Assembly: GCA_001873115.1 (NCBI GenBank)
Contig: MNYK01000030.1
Coordinates: 1-47,243 of the forward strand
Direction of reading: 5' to 3'
Source: Desulfobacterales bacterium CG2_30_60_27
Lineage (GTDB): Bacteria; Desulfobacterota; Desulfobulbia; Desulfobulbales; CG2-30-60-27
Length of the DNA: 47,243 bases
In this document: one piece after another, positions 35,252 to 43,554 of the stretch
Layout: each line of letters starts with the position of its first letter
Numbering within the stretch: position 1 is the stretch's first letter
The notes under the pieces: model-generated
Seen by the model: only the letters and a program-made list of their open reading frames with translations
Database searches by the model: none
Told to the model about the DNA's origin: nothing
Position numbers and translations under genes: made by a program

Positions 35252-37810
35252 TTACTCCTTGTCGCCGACGGGCAGAACGCGGACCTTATGCAGGAATTTC
35301 TGAAAATGGTGTTCCACCGCGGCCTCATCCCGCATGTGGACATCAAGCCCGCGGGTGAAGGCGATGAGTTCGCCCAGCATGGTGAGGATAGAGACCATCC
35401 GCCCGGCGTCCAAGGTTTTGGCCTTGGCCACCAGCAGGTCACCTTGGCTGTTCACCTTGAAGCTTAACCCGGCGAGGACGGCGGCGATGAATTTAACCCG
35501 CCGGGCCCGCTTGGTCTTGTCGGCAAAGCCGCCCACAAAGCGAAAGTAGATGTAGTTGTCATCCGGCTCCTGGGAAAGGTAGGCATCCACCACGTTGAAG
35601 TGGTAGCCAAGGCGCAGGCTCAGGTTGCAGTAACGCTCGGCAATGATGGCCAGATTTTCCCCGACGTAGGCGGGGGCGTTGGTGAGCATGGAGAGCGGTC
35701 TGCTCATACTGGCCAGAACGTCCTTGAAGTCGAGCGGCGCCGGCTCGCGATCCCAGGCGGTTTCTTTTTGGAGGCCGGCCAGCAGGGCAACCAGGGGCTG
35801 GCTCTGCACCATATCCATCGTGACTACGCCCGTGGTCGCGGCCGCGGCGGGACTCAATCCGCTGCCCAGGTCGATGACCCGCAGCTTGATAGGGACGGCC
35901 ACGCGCAGGGGCCGGCTGCGCACCCCCTTGCTGCCTTGCGGGCTGGCATGGAGATGGATCAGGGCGTCAACGGCCTTCTCATGGGAGAAACGCAGGATGT
36001 CGTGAAAGGTTCGGCAGCCGGCCGGGGTGAAATCCGCGGCCCCGGGGTCCACCAGGGTGATGGGCGCCACCCAGCGCAACAGCCGCCGCAGGGCCTGGAC
36101 CTCCGCGGAACGCAGGTAAGGTTCTGCCTCGGACGCCTGGGCCGCCTGCAATCGGACCAGGCCGGCGAGGATGCCCGGGTAGATCCGCTTGTTTTCCACA
36201 TCAACGGTCACCTCGGCCCCTTCGGTCAACACGGCCGTCGCCTCCCCGGTGCCGAAGAGGGCCGGGGTGCGGTATTCCCGGGCAATGGTGGCGAGATGCC
36301 CGGTTGGGCCGCCCACGTCGGTGATGATGGCCGCGGCCCGCAGAACTATCGGACTGAGTTGTGGGCTGGGAAAACGTGCCACGGCGATGCCGCCCACCGG
36401 AAAGAGGTCCGGGTCGGTGTCGTCGTCCACATGATACACGTTGCCGGCGGCGATCCCCAGTTGGGCGGCCTCGCCCTTGCCTTGGAGCAGTGGTTTAGCC
36501 GCCGCCAGTTCGGAGGTGATCTCAGCGGGTGGCGGGGGCGGCAGGCGCGGCAGGACCAGTGGCCGGCTCTGCAGAATAACCAGTTGCCGGCCAATGGCCC
36601 ACTCCAAGTCCTGGGGGCCGCCCAGGGTCTTTTCCAACAACAGGGCGGTTTCCGCCAGCCTTTTTAGCATCTCCGGCAGCAGCATGGCGCTCCCCCGCCG
36701 CAGACCGGATGGCAGTATTCGCAGGGCATTTTGTTCCGGACCGGAGGATGGCGGCTCGGGCAGGATGGCGCTTTCCACCAGATCAAAGGGGTGGAGGCGG
36801 TTCACCGTGTAACGATCGGCCGCCACCCGGCCAGCCACCAGCTCTTCTGCCAGGCCCCGTACCGCGCTTATCAGCATGAGCCCGCTGTCTGGCCGCTCCG
36901 GGTCGCGTGAATAGAGGATCCCGGAGGTCCGGGCCGGGATCATCTCCTGGACGGCCACCGCCATGGGCAGGTCACGGCTTAGAGCCGTCTTGCCCATATA
37001 CTCAAGGGCGGCCGCCGAAAACCGGGAGGCGACCACCTGCCGGTAGGCGGCGAGCACGGCCTGGATCTCCGGCCGCACCCCGAGCACGGAATGGAACTGG
37101 CCGGCAAAGCTGCGCGGGCCGTCATCCTCGCCAACGCCGCTGCTACGGACCGCCAGGTCAACCGGGCCACCGCAGTGCTCTAGAAGCGCCTCGAGTTCCC
37201 GTGCCAAGGTCTCGACCAGGGGCTCGGGGAAGCGCGCCTGATCGAAGAGCAGAGCGATGCGGTCGGCCCGCTCCCGGTTGCCGTTCGCGCCGGCCAGCAC
37301 GGCGTCAATCTGGACAAAGAGGTCGTTTCCCTCCATGAATTGCTGGTAGGCGACCCTGGTCACGGCAAAGCCGTTCGGGGCAGCAAGGCCCAGGTGATTG
37401 CGGATCTCTCCCAGGGTAGCGTTCTTGGACCCCACCAGTTCGTTCAGATCGCCATCCACCAGGTCATAAGGCAAAACCAGACTGTGGTCGTAAGGGCCGC
37501 CGAAACCGGCGGCCAGGATCGTCAGTCGGCCGGCGATCTCCTCATAGCGATTGTACAGATCGAGATAGCGGTTGTCAGCCAGGGCGTTAAGGCTGAAGAT
37601 CACCTCGCGGAGCAGTTCGTTCAGTCTGTCCACTGATTCCCGCAGGAATTTCCGGTCAAAGACGTATTCGCCGGCCAGGGCGCGTTCCAACTCGGCGATG
37701 GTCTCGATCACCGCGTTATTCAGATCCAGGATGCGGCGGAACCGATGGAAGCTGGCGGCAAAGGAGGCCGGCGCCAGGCCCGGGTCCAAAGGCTGGAAAC
37801 GAGGGGCCAC
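35252..37810 (-). CDS. PEP-synthase-like phosphotransferase, paralogue B, no TIM barrel
   Basis: An 852-residue paralogue with the same layout: helical N-terminus (about 1-120), ATP-grasp domain (V-G-S-K-N-A-T-L-G-E; A-V-R-S-S-G-V-G-E-D-D; D-L-E-W-A-I-G-R; L-Q-S-R-P-L), histidine domain with His505 in G-G-P-T-G-H-L-A-T-I-A-R-E, then the shared C-terminal domain carrying F-H-D-I-L-R-F-S-H-E-K-A-V, V-I-D-L-G-S-G-L, A-E-R-Y-C-N-L and Y-F-R-F-V-G-G. Of the three its histidine motif is nearest to the classical G-G-x-T-x-H. It starts at GTG 37810 with AAGGAG upstream, right after the kinase stop. Confidence 0.85.
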   Translation of the reverse strand: MAPRFQPLDPGLAPASFAASFHRFRRILDLNNAVIETIAELERALAGEYVFDRKFLRESVDRLNELLREVIFSLNALADNRYLDLYNRYEEIAGRLTILAAGFGGPYDHSLVLPYDLVDGDLNELVGSKNATLGEIRNHLGLAAPNGFAVTRVAYQQFMEGNDLFVQIDAVLAGANGNRERADRIALLFDQARFPEPLVETLARELEALLEHCGGPVDLAVRSSGVGEDDGPRSFAGQFHSVLGVRPEIQAVLAAYRQVVASRFSAAALEYMGKTALSRDLPMAVAVQEMIPARTSGILYSRDPERPDSGLMLISAVRGLAEELVAGRVAADRYTVNRLHPFDLVESAILPEPPSSGPEQNALRILPSGLRRGSAMLLPEMLKRLAETALLLEKTLGGPQDLEWAIGRQLVILQSRPLVLPRLPPPPPAEITSELAAAKPLLQGKGEAAQLGIAAGNVYHVDDDTDPDLFPVGGIAVARFPSPQLSPIVLRAAAIITDVGGPTGHLATIAREYRTPALFGTGEATAVLTEGAEVTVDVENKRIYPGILAGLVRLQAAQASEAEPYLRSAEVQALRRLLRWVAPITLVDPGAADFTPAGCRTFHDILRFSHEKAVDALIHLHASPQGSKGVRSRPLRVAVPIKLRVIDLGSGLSPAAAATTGVVTMDMVQSQPLVALLAGLQKETAWDREPAPLDFKDVLASMSRPLSMLTNAPAYVGENLAIIAERYCNLSLRLGYHFNVVDAYLSQEPDDNYIYFRFVGGFADKTKRARRVKFIAAVLAGLSFKVNSQGDLLVAKAKTLDAGRMVSILTMLGELIAFTRGLDVHMRDEAAVEHHFQKFLHKVRVLPVGDKE

Positions 37811-37813
37811 GGC

Positions 37814-39289
37814 TCACTCCTTGGGGGCCAGGGGCAGCATCACCAAAAACAAGGTTCCCTGCCCCGGATGGCTTTCCACCTTGATTTCCCCATGATGGTC
37901 ATTGATGATGGCGTAGCTCACCGCCAGGCCCAGGCCGGTGCCCTCGGTCTTGGTGGTGAAGAAGGGATCGAAGATCTGCCGCTGGATGTCGGCGGGCATG
38001 CCCTGGCCGGTATCGCGCACCTCGGCCACGGCGAGGTGTTGCTCCTGGTCAAGGCTCACCGCCGTTGAGAGAACACCACCGGGCTGCATGGCCTGGATGC
38101 CATTCAAAATCAGATTGACAAAGACCTGCTGCAATTGATTGGGGTCGCCGACGATCCAGACCGGGGCCGGGACCGGATGAAAATGGCTGGTGATTTTCCC
38201 CAGGTGGAGCTGGTTTTTCACCAGGGCCAGGGAATTTTCCACGAGCTTGGCCAGATCAATCTTCAGCAGGGCGCCTGGCTTGCGGGCCCGTGAGAATTCC
38301 AGCAGATTGCCGACTACCTCCCGGGCCCGGTCGGCCTGGACGAGAATGTCGTGGACCATCTCCAGCCGTTCGCTGCACTGAAGATGGGGAAGATCCTCCA
38401 GCAGCACCTCGGTGGTCAGGTAAATATTGTTCAAGGGGTTGTTGATCTCATGGGCAATGCCGGCGGTCAAGCGGCCCAAGGCCGCGAGCTTGGCGGACTG
38501 GATGAGTTGCGTCTGTTTGGCCTCCAGGGCCGCCAGCATGCGGTTCAAGGAATTGGCAAGTTCCACTCCCTCCACCGAATCCCGAATGGCGGCGTCCAGC
38601 GGAATGGACGCGGTCTCACCATGCATGATGCGGGCCGCGGCGCGGCGGATGGCCTCGAGGGGTCCGGTGATCCAGGGCACCAGAAAAAAGATGAGTACGC
38701 TACCGGCCAGGGCGGCCAGGAAGAGGATATAGACCGCCATCTTCTGAAAACCCCACACCTCCCTTTCCACGGTTTGCTTGGCCTTGGCATCCATTGTCAG
38801 GAGCTGCTCGGTAAGGGCCGAGCCGCGTTCCCGCAATTCCTCCCGGAGGCCAGCCGTGCGTTTGGCCGGCAGATCATGGTTGCGCAGTTGCCGCAAGGTG
38901 TTTTCATATGCGGCCAGTCTTTGGTCGTAGGGCGGTTCGACACCAGCCATGGAGCGGGGTGACAGGCCGCGGACCCCGGCGATGGCCGAGCGGACTTCGT
39001 CCAGGTAGTCAAAGGCCAGCATGAGGTCCCGCTCATTGCCGAACAGCAGGTAATTTTTTTCATAGCGCCGGGTTTCGAGGACCTTCTGATTGAGTTCGCA
39101 GAAGGATTCGATGATGAGGATTCTGTCCTCCATCCGCCACATGGCATAGATGACCGCCGAGGTGGCAAGTGTCCCCAGGAGGGAAACGGCCAGTAGGCTT
39201 ATGATGAGCTTGCCGCGGATGGACTTGGGGAAAAAGGGCAACACCGTATGCTGGTCGGCGGGCGCGGTCATGTCATGGTCGTCGGGCAT
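37814..39289 (-). CDS. membrane sensor histidine kinase
   Basis: A 491-residue kinase. Two transmembrane helices (about 24-48 and 177-200) enclose a helical periplasmic sensor of about 130 residues with the E-T-R-R-Y-E-K-N-Y-L-L-F motif of HBM/CHASE3-like bundles. A HAMP segment, then the HisKA box with His280 in I-A-H-E-I-N-N-P, and the ATPase with N-L-I-L-N-G-I-Q-A-M, D-T-G-Q-G-M and G-T-G-L-G-L-A-V follow. ATG 39289 has AAGGATG upstream and lies four bases after the receiver stop; the frame to 39310 overlaps that gene. Receiver and kinase are a likely pair controlling, or acting with, the three PEP-synthase-like proteins. Confidence 0.9.
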   Translation of the reverse strand: MPDDHDMTAPADQHTVLPFFPKSIRGKLIISLLAVSLLGTLATSAVIYAMWRMEDRILIIESFCELNQKVLETRRYEKNYLLFGNERDLMLAFDYLDEVRSAIAGVRGLSPRSMAGVEPPYDQRLAAYENTLRQLRNHDLPAKRTAGLREELRERGSALTEQLLTMDAKAKQTVEREVWGFQKMAVYILFLAALAGSVLIFFLVPWITGPLEAIRRAAARIMHGETASIPLDAAIRDSVEGVELANSLNRMLAALEAKQTQLIQSAKLAALGRLTAGIAHEINNPLNNIYLTTEVLLEDLPHLQCSERLEMVHDILVQADRAREVVGNLLEFSRARKPGALLKIDLAKLVENSLALVKNQLHLGKITSHFHPVPAPVWIVGDPNQLQQVFVNLILNGIQAMQPGGVLSTAVSLDQEQHLAVAEVRDTGQGMPADIQRQIFDPFFTTKTEGTGLGLAVSYAIINDHHGEIKVESHPGQGTLFLVMLPLAPKE

Positions 39290-39293
39290 ATCT

Positions 39294-39701
39294 TCATCCT
39301 TGCAGGTCATCCTGCCGCTTGGCCTCCAGGGCTCGGAAAACCATGTCCTTGAGGGTGTCCAGGCGAAAGGGTTTGGCGAGAAACTCGAAGACGCCCAGTT
39401 GACGGGCCTTCTCGGCGGTGGCCTCGTCCGCGTAGCCGGTGATGATGATCACCCGGGTGGTGGGGTACAGCAGCCGCACCTGCCTGAGGACCTCCATGCC
39501 GTCCATGTCCGCCATTTTCAGGTCGGTCACCACCACGTCGAAGGGCTTCTCGATCATGGCGGCCATGGCCGGCGCCCCGTCAACGAAGGTCTCGATCTCG
39601 AATCCCATCTTGCTGAAGACTTGCCGCAGTCGCTTGCCGACAATGGATTCATCATCCACCACCAGCAGCCGGCACGGTTGATTTTGGTCGCAACTCTGCA
39701 T
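39294..39701 (-). CDS. single-domain response regulator
   Basis: A 135-residue receiver with Asp16/Asp17, phospho-acceptor Asp60 (V-V-T-D-L-K-M), Thr88 (I-T-G-Y) and Lys110 (A-K-P-F). There is no DNA-binding domain, so output must be by protein contact or phosphotransfer, possibly to the PEP-synthase-like proteins or to the NtrC-type regulator upstream. It lies between paralogue C and the kinase gene. The 76-base gap to paralogue C contains CAGC-type repeat tracts. Confidence 0.9.
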   Translation of the reverse strand: MQSCDQNQPCRLLVVDDESIVGKRLRQVFSKMGFEIETFVDGAPAMAAMIEKPFDVVVTDLKMADMDGMEVLRQVRLLYPTTRVIIITGYADEATAEKARQLGVFEFLAKPFRLDTLKDMVFRALEAKRQDDLQG

Positions 39702-39777
39702 GGTTTTCTCCTTGTTATAGCGTTCAGCTTAAAATACCGTATAACAAAATTTGTAGCTGCAAGCTGACCGCTCTTCA

Positions 39778-42375
39778 TCATCTGCCAACGATGCCGTAAT
39801 CCCCCATGAGAAAGGCCTCGGCAAACCGTTCCACCGCCGCGTTGTCGTCCATCCGTACGTCCAGTTGGCGGGTGAAGCCGATGAGCCGGCCCAGGATGTC
39901 GAGGGTCCGTTCCATCTCGTCTTGGTCCAGAACGCTGGTGCGAGCGATGACCAGGTCGCCCTTGGTCTGGACGTTGAAGTCAAAGGCCTTGAGGATGATG
40001 GCCAAAAGGGCGGCCCGGCGCGAGCGTTTGGCAAGATCCGTGGCGCCGCCCAGGAAGCGGAAGTAGATATGGTTGTCGCGCGCCACCTCGTCGCAGAAGG
40101 CATCGATTATATTAAAATGATAGCCGAAGCGGAAGCAGAGATTCACATAATTCCGGCTGATAATGGCGATGTTACGACCGGTATACTGGCCGGTGATGGC
40201 GTCTTGGGGGGCGCTCAGCATACTGTTCATCATATCTCGGAAACTTACCGGCATGGCATCCTGATGCCATACCTCGGGATACAGCAGACCGCGCAGGATA
40301 GCCTGAAACGGTCGGGAGGCGATGGCGCTAACGGGCACCGCCTCGGGCGGGGCGTCCGCTCTCAGACCACCGCCGATATCGATGACCAGAATGCCGGCCA
40401 TGATCGGCAGGTCCAGGCGCCGGGCCAGGTGTTCGCGCTGCACACAGCGTTCGTCGCGCCCTACCTCCACCAGTTCCAGCACCGCCGTTTCATGGATAAA
40501 GCGCAGGATGTCGTGAAAGGTCTGACAGTTCTCGGCCTGAAAATTCTGCATGAGTGGGTCAACCAGGTGCAGGCGGGAGGACTCCTTGAGCACCCGGCGC
40601 AGCAGACGGAATTCCGGGGCCACCTTCAGATTGATGGAGGTGGTGGCCTGGTAGGTGAGCAGTTCGACCACCTGGCCGCGATACACCCGGCGGTCCTCGG
40701 CGTCCACCGTGATTTCCTCGCCTTGGGCCACCCGGGAAAGGATGTTCGGGATGCCGACGATGCACGGAATGACGAATTCCCGGCAGAGGGTGGACATATG
40801 GCTCACCGGCGAGCCCATCTCGGTGATGATGGCCGCGGCTCGGTGCATGACCTGGGCGAACTGGGAAGAATCCCGGTGACTGACGAGCACCGCCCCTTCG
40901 GGCAGACCGGCGATATCATCCGGGGTCTCCACCCGATATACCTTGCCCGCCCCAATGCCTTGCTGGGCGCTGCGGCCCTCGCCATCGGCAATAATTTCAT
41001 AGTGGGCCAGGGTGTTGCTCAATGGCCGTCTTTCCCGGTCCGGTTCCGTGACGAGCAGCGGCCGGGCCTGGAGGATGAACATCTGTCCGCCATGGTCCAC
41101 GGACCACTCGATATCCTGGGGCCGTTTGAAAAAATTCTCAAGGTGCAGGCCGATCCGGCCCAGTTCCTGCAACTGGGCATCACTCAGGCAGGGCAGACCC
41201 GCCTCGCTGCTGCTCACTGCCCTGGTTTGCAGCCCGTTGCCATGGTCGGTCGGATGCAGGGCTTCGTTTTTCACCATCACGGCCCGCTCTAGAATTCCGG
41301 CGGGCTCGGCCTTGGCCAGGCGGAAAAAATCCGTGGGTACCTGCCCCTCGACCACGGCCTGGCCCTGCCCCAGGGCGCCGACCACCACCATGGTCTGGGA
41401 CTTCGGGTCCATGGGGTCCAAAGTGTAGAGTACCCCGCTGGCCCTGGAGTCCACCATGCGCTGGCAGCAGACCGCGATGGCCATGGGCCCGCCTTCCGGG
41501 AAGACCTGGCGCCGGTAGGTCACGGCCCTGGCCCCGAACAGGCTGGCCGCCACCTGGCGGTAGGCGGCGAACACCTGGTCCGCCGTGCCGGCCACCTGCA
41601 GAACGGAAAGAAACTGACCAGCGAAGGAGAAATCCAGGTCTTCTTCCTGAGCACTGCTGCGAATTGCCAGGAATATCGGCTGGCCCGCCTCGGACGTCAT
41701 CCGCGCCAGAAATTCGCCGACGCTGTCAAGGAAGGCGGCCGGTGGGCCGGTGACCCGCACCATATCTTCCAACTGTTGGCGCGTCTCTTCCAGTACCGCC
41801 TCGTTATCCACACCACCGGTGAGCATGGCCTCAAAGCGAGCGAACAGGGGGAGCAAGCCACCCTCATCCATGAAGTCATGAAACATGCGGGTGGTAATGA
41901 CAAAGCCGGGGGGGACGCGGACGGCCGGATCATGAATCATCTCAGCCAGGTGGGCGCCCTTGCCACCCACCAGAGGCCAATCCCGGGGGCGGATTTCCTG
42001 GAGCCAGCCCAGGGCGGGCCCCTGCCAGTCCTCCAGACCGCTCATCATGATCCGGACCCGGCTGGCCAGTTGGTCACAGATGGGGTAGAGCGTCTTGCAA
42101 CGGCCGTTAGTCAGGTCGTTGATGCGGTCGATGGCCTGGTGCACCGCAATCACCATGTCCTCAATGGCGGTTTCTATATAGTGCCGGTCAAACAGGTATT
42201 CGCCGCCGAGTTTTTCGCCCATGTCGGCGATGATTTCCAGGGCGTGGTTGTCGGCGCGCAGTACGGCCCGAAACTGCTGAAAGATGATGGTAATCGGTTT
42301 ACAGAAATCACCGGTAGCCACCTTGCGTGGCCAGGGTAACGAAAAATGTTTGGAGAAACGGTTGAGAAGAGACAC
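39778..42375 (-). CDS. PEP-synthase-like phosphotransferase, paralogue C, no TIM barrel
   Basis: An 865-residue paralogue, first gene of the operon. Order: helical N-terminus (about 1-135), ATP-grasp domain (V-G-G-K-G-A-H-L-A-E-M; A-I-R-S-S-A-Q-E-E-D; D-I-E-W-S-V-D-H; L-Q-A-R-P-L), histidine domain with His526 in G-S-P-V-S-H-M-S-T-L-C-R-E, and the shared C-terminal domain (F-H-D-I-L-R-F-I-H-E-T-A-V, V-I-D-I-G-G-G-L, S-R-P-F, S-R-N-Y-V-N-L, Y-F-R-F-L-G-G, L-I-G-F-T-R-Q-L-D). GTG 42375 is preferred because GGAGG lies upstream; TTG 42408 adds 11 basic residues. Phenylphosphate synthase and rifampin phosphotransferase show that this family can serve other acceptors. Confidence 0.86.
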   Translation of the reverse strand: MSLLNRFSKHFSLPWPRKVATGDFCKPITIIFQQFRAVLRADNHALEIIADMGEKLGGEYLFDRHYIETAIEDMVIAVHQAIDRINDLTNGRCKTLYPICDQLASRVRIMMSGLEDWQGPALGWLQEIRPRDWPLVGGKGAHLAEMIHDPAVRVPPGFVITTRMFHDFMDEGGLLPLFARFEAMLTGGVDNEAVLEETRQQLEDMVRVTGPPAAFLDSVGEFLARMTSEAGQPIFLAIRSSAQEEDLDFSFAGQFLSVLQVAGTADQVFAAYRQVAASLFGARAVTYRRQVFPEGGPMAIAVCCQRMVDSRASGVLYTLDPMDPKSQTMVVVGALGQGQAVVEGQVPTDFFRLAKAEPAGILERAVMVKNEALHPTDHGNGLQTRAVSSSEAGLPCLSDAQLQELGRIGLHLENFFKRPQDIEWSVDHGGQMFILQARPLLVTEPDRERRPLSNTLAHYEIIADGEGRSAQQGIGAGKVYRVETPDDIAGLPEGAVLVSHRDSSQFAQVMHRAAAIITEMGSPVSHMSTLCREFVIPCIVGIPNILSRVAQGEEITVDAEDRRVYRGQVVELLTYQATTSINLKVAPEFRLLRRVLKESSRLHLVDPLMQNFQAENCQTFHDILRFIHETAVLELVEVGRDERCVQREHLARRLDLPIMAGILVIDIGGGLRADAPPEAVPVSAIASRPFQAILRGLLYPEVWHQDAMPVSFRDMMNSMLSAPQDAITGQYTGRNIAIISRNYVNLCFRFGYHFNIIDAFCDEVARDNHIYFRFLGGATDLAKRSRRAALLAIILKAFDFNVQTKGDLVIARTSVLDQDEMERTLDILGRLIGFTRQLDVRMDDNAAVERFAEAFLMGDYGIVGR

Positions 42376-42736
42376 CCGCCGCCTCCGGTCCCTGGTCTGC
42401 CTCGGCAAAAAAAATCACGATTAGCTCAGGAACGTTATAAGAATTGTAACTATCCAGCTTGGGTCGGCATTTAAGCGTTGCCGGGCTGGCCATGCCTTGC
42501 GCTCATGCTCGGCGGGCGTCCTGCCCGCCTCCCGCGCCTGAGGTCGCGGACAAAGCCGCGCAAAGCATGGCCAGTCCGGGAACTCACCCGGGTAGCGGTT
42601 CCGCTGCACCCTGACAGGGCGCGGCTGGCTACCTTTTTCACCATACCAGCCAATTGGCCGGCTGGCTGCGAAAAAATACAGCCAGCCGGCCAAGATGTAT
42701 CAGGAGTTAACCTGTCGGACCTCAAGCAATTGCCGG
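42376..42736. repeat. gene-free region with structured dispersed repeat, copy 2
   Basis: Core 42463-42607 matches 12089-12258. GCCGGGCTGGCCATGCC (from about 42480) pairs with GGCCAGTCCGG and flanking bases near 42569-42580; inner GGCGGGC/GCCCGCC and outer CCGG and AGCGG-TT-CCGCT hairpins repeat the structure of copy 1. The left edge has GTAACTATCCAGC (42446-42458), here in the opposite orientation to the end of copy 1. Frames crossing it are not genes. The region separates the PEP-synthase-like operon from the TauE operon. Confidence 0.75.
42656..42691 (-). terminator. strong hairpin after the TIGR02186-like gene
   Basis: GGCCGGCTGGCTG (42656-42668) and CAGCCAGCCGGCC (42679-42691) form a perfect 13-base stem around an A-rich loop, 45 bases past the stop of the minus-strand gene. 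No T run follows, so termination is likely but not certain. Confidence 0.5.
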
Positions 42737-43552
42737 TCAATGGCTGCCGCCACCCTTCTTGAAGACGGCGCCGACCCCTAGACCGGCAACCAGGGCCACG
42801 ATCACGGCCATGAGCCCGTACAGCCCGGCATGCTTCGTGGCCATTCCGGACAAGGTGGCCACCAGGCCGGCCTGCTCCACCAGAACCCGGGTTGAGGCGC
42901 GCTCCACCACATGGCCATCCCGCACCGCCAGTACCTCCACGATATAGTTGTGGGGCTGGGCCTGAAAGGGCCAGTCCACCACCACCTGAAACTGGTTGCC
43001 GGTTGCCCCGTGGCGTCTGACTACGGTACCCTCGTGGATGCTGTAGAGACACTCCTTTTCCTTCAATTTGATAAACTCATCAAACCAGTAATGATCGACA
43101 GCCTTGCCCTCTTCGTCTTCCATGGTTGCCTTTGCTCCCAGGGCTTCGTAGCCCAGACCACTGGCGTTGAGGTCCGCCGGCTCAAGGATTCGTCCCAGGT
43201 CGGCGGTGGAGTAAAGCATATAGGCGAGGGGCAGTCCCTTGAACTCAATATCACCCTTTTTCATCCAGACAACCCCGCCCACCTTGGTTTTGCGCTTCAT
43301 GTGGGTATCGGTGGGCTCGGTGCTGATCTTGACCACGATATCGTCGGTGGGGGCGGACTCGCCGCTGACCGTCAGCGTGGCGCCGTGGTAGCCGAAGGTG
43401 ATGGGAATCCGCGCCGGCTGTACCTCAGCGGTGAGGGCGCCGACTGAAACCGTTTGCAGCAAGGCGGACAGGCCGAGGGCGCAGGCGATTATCAAGGGAA
43501 AACGATGTGGGAAACGTACTTTTCCCAACAGTTTAGAAGTAGACCGCGACAT
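42737..43552 (-). CDS. TIGR02186-like membrane-anchored protein
   Basis: A 271-residue protein with a signal peptide (about 40 residues including a basic leader), a beta-rich periplasmic part opening I-T-F-G-Y-H-G-A-T-L-T-V-S-G, and a C-terminal membrane helix (about 240-263) ending in K-K-G-G-G. This architecture matches the TIGR02186 family, whose genes lie beside TauE/SafE exporters. It starts directly after the exporter stop. Its role is unknown; help with sulfite or sulfonate export is inferred from partnership. Confidence 0.8.
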   Translation of the reverse strand: MSRSTSKLLGKVRFPHRFPLIIACALGLSALLQTVSVGALTAEVQPARIPITFGYHGATLTVSGESAPTDDIVVKISTEPTDTHMKRKTKVGGVVWMKKGDIEFKGLPLAYMLYSTADLGRILEPADLNASGLGYEALGAKATMEDEEGKAVDHYWFDEFIKLKEKECLYSIHEGTVVRRHGATGNQFQVVVDWPFQAQPHNYIVEVLAVRDGHVVERASTRVLVEQAGLVATLSGMATKHAGLYGLMAVIVALVAGLGVGAVFKKGGGSH

Positions 43553-43554
43553 GA

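Noticed and set aside
32652-42375. Annotation of the paralogues as ordinary PEP synthase or pyruvate phosphate dikinase
   Set aside because: ATP-grasp and histidine domains match, but the TIM-barrel motifs needed to bind PEP/pyruvate are not present in any of the three.
42471-43052. Minus-strand frame of 193 codons
   Set aside because: Runs through the structured repeat and out of frame over the TIGR02186-like gene; similarity with the frame at 12129-12320 reflects shared repeat DNA, not a protein family.
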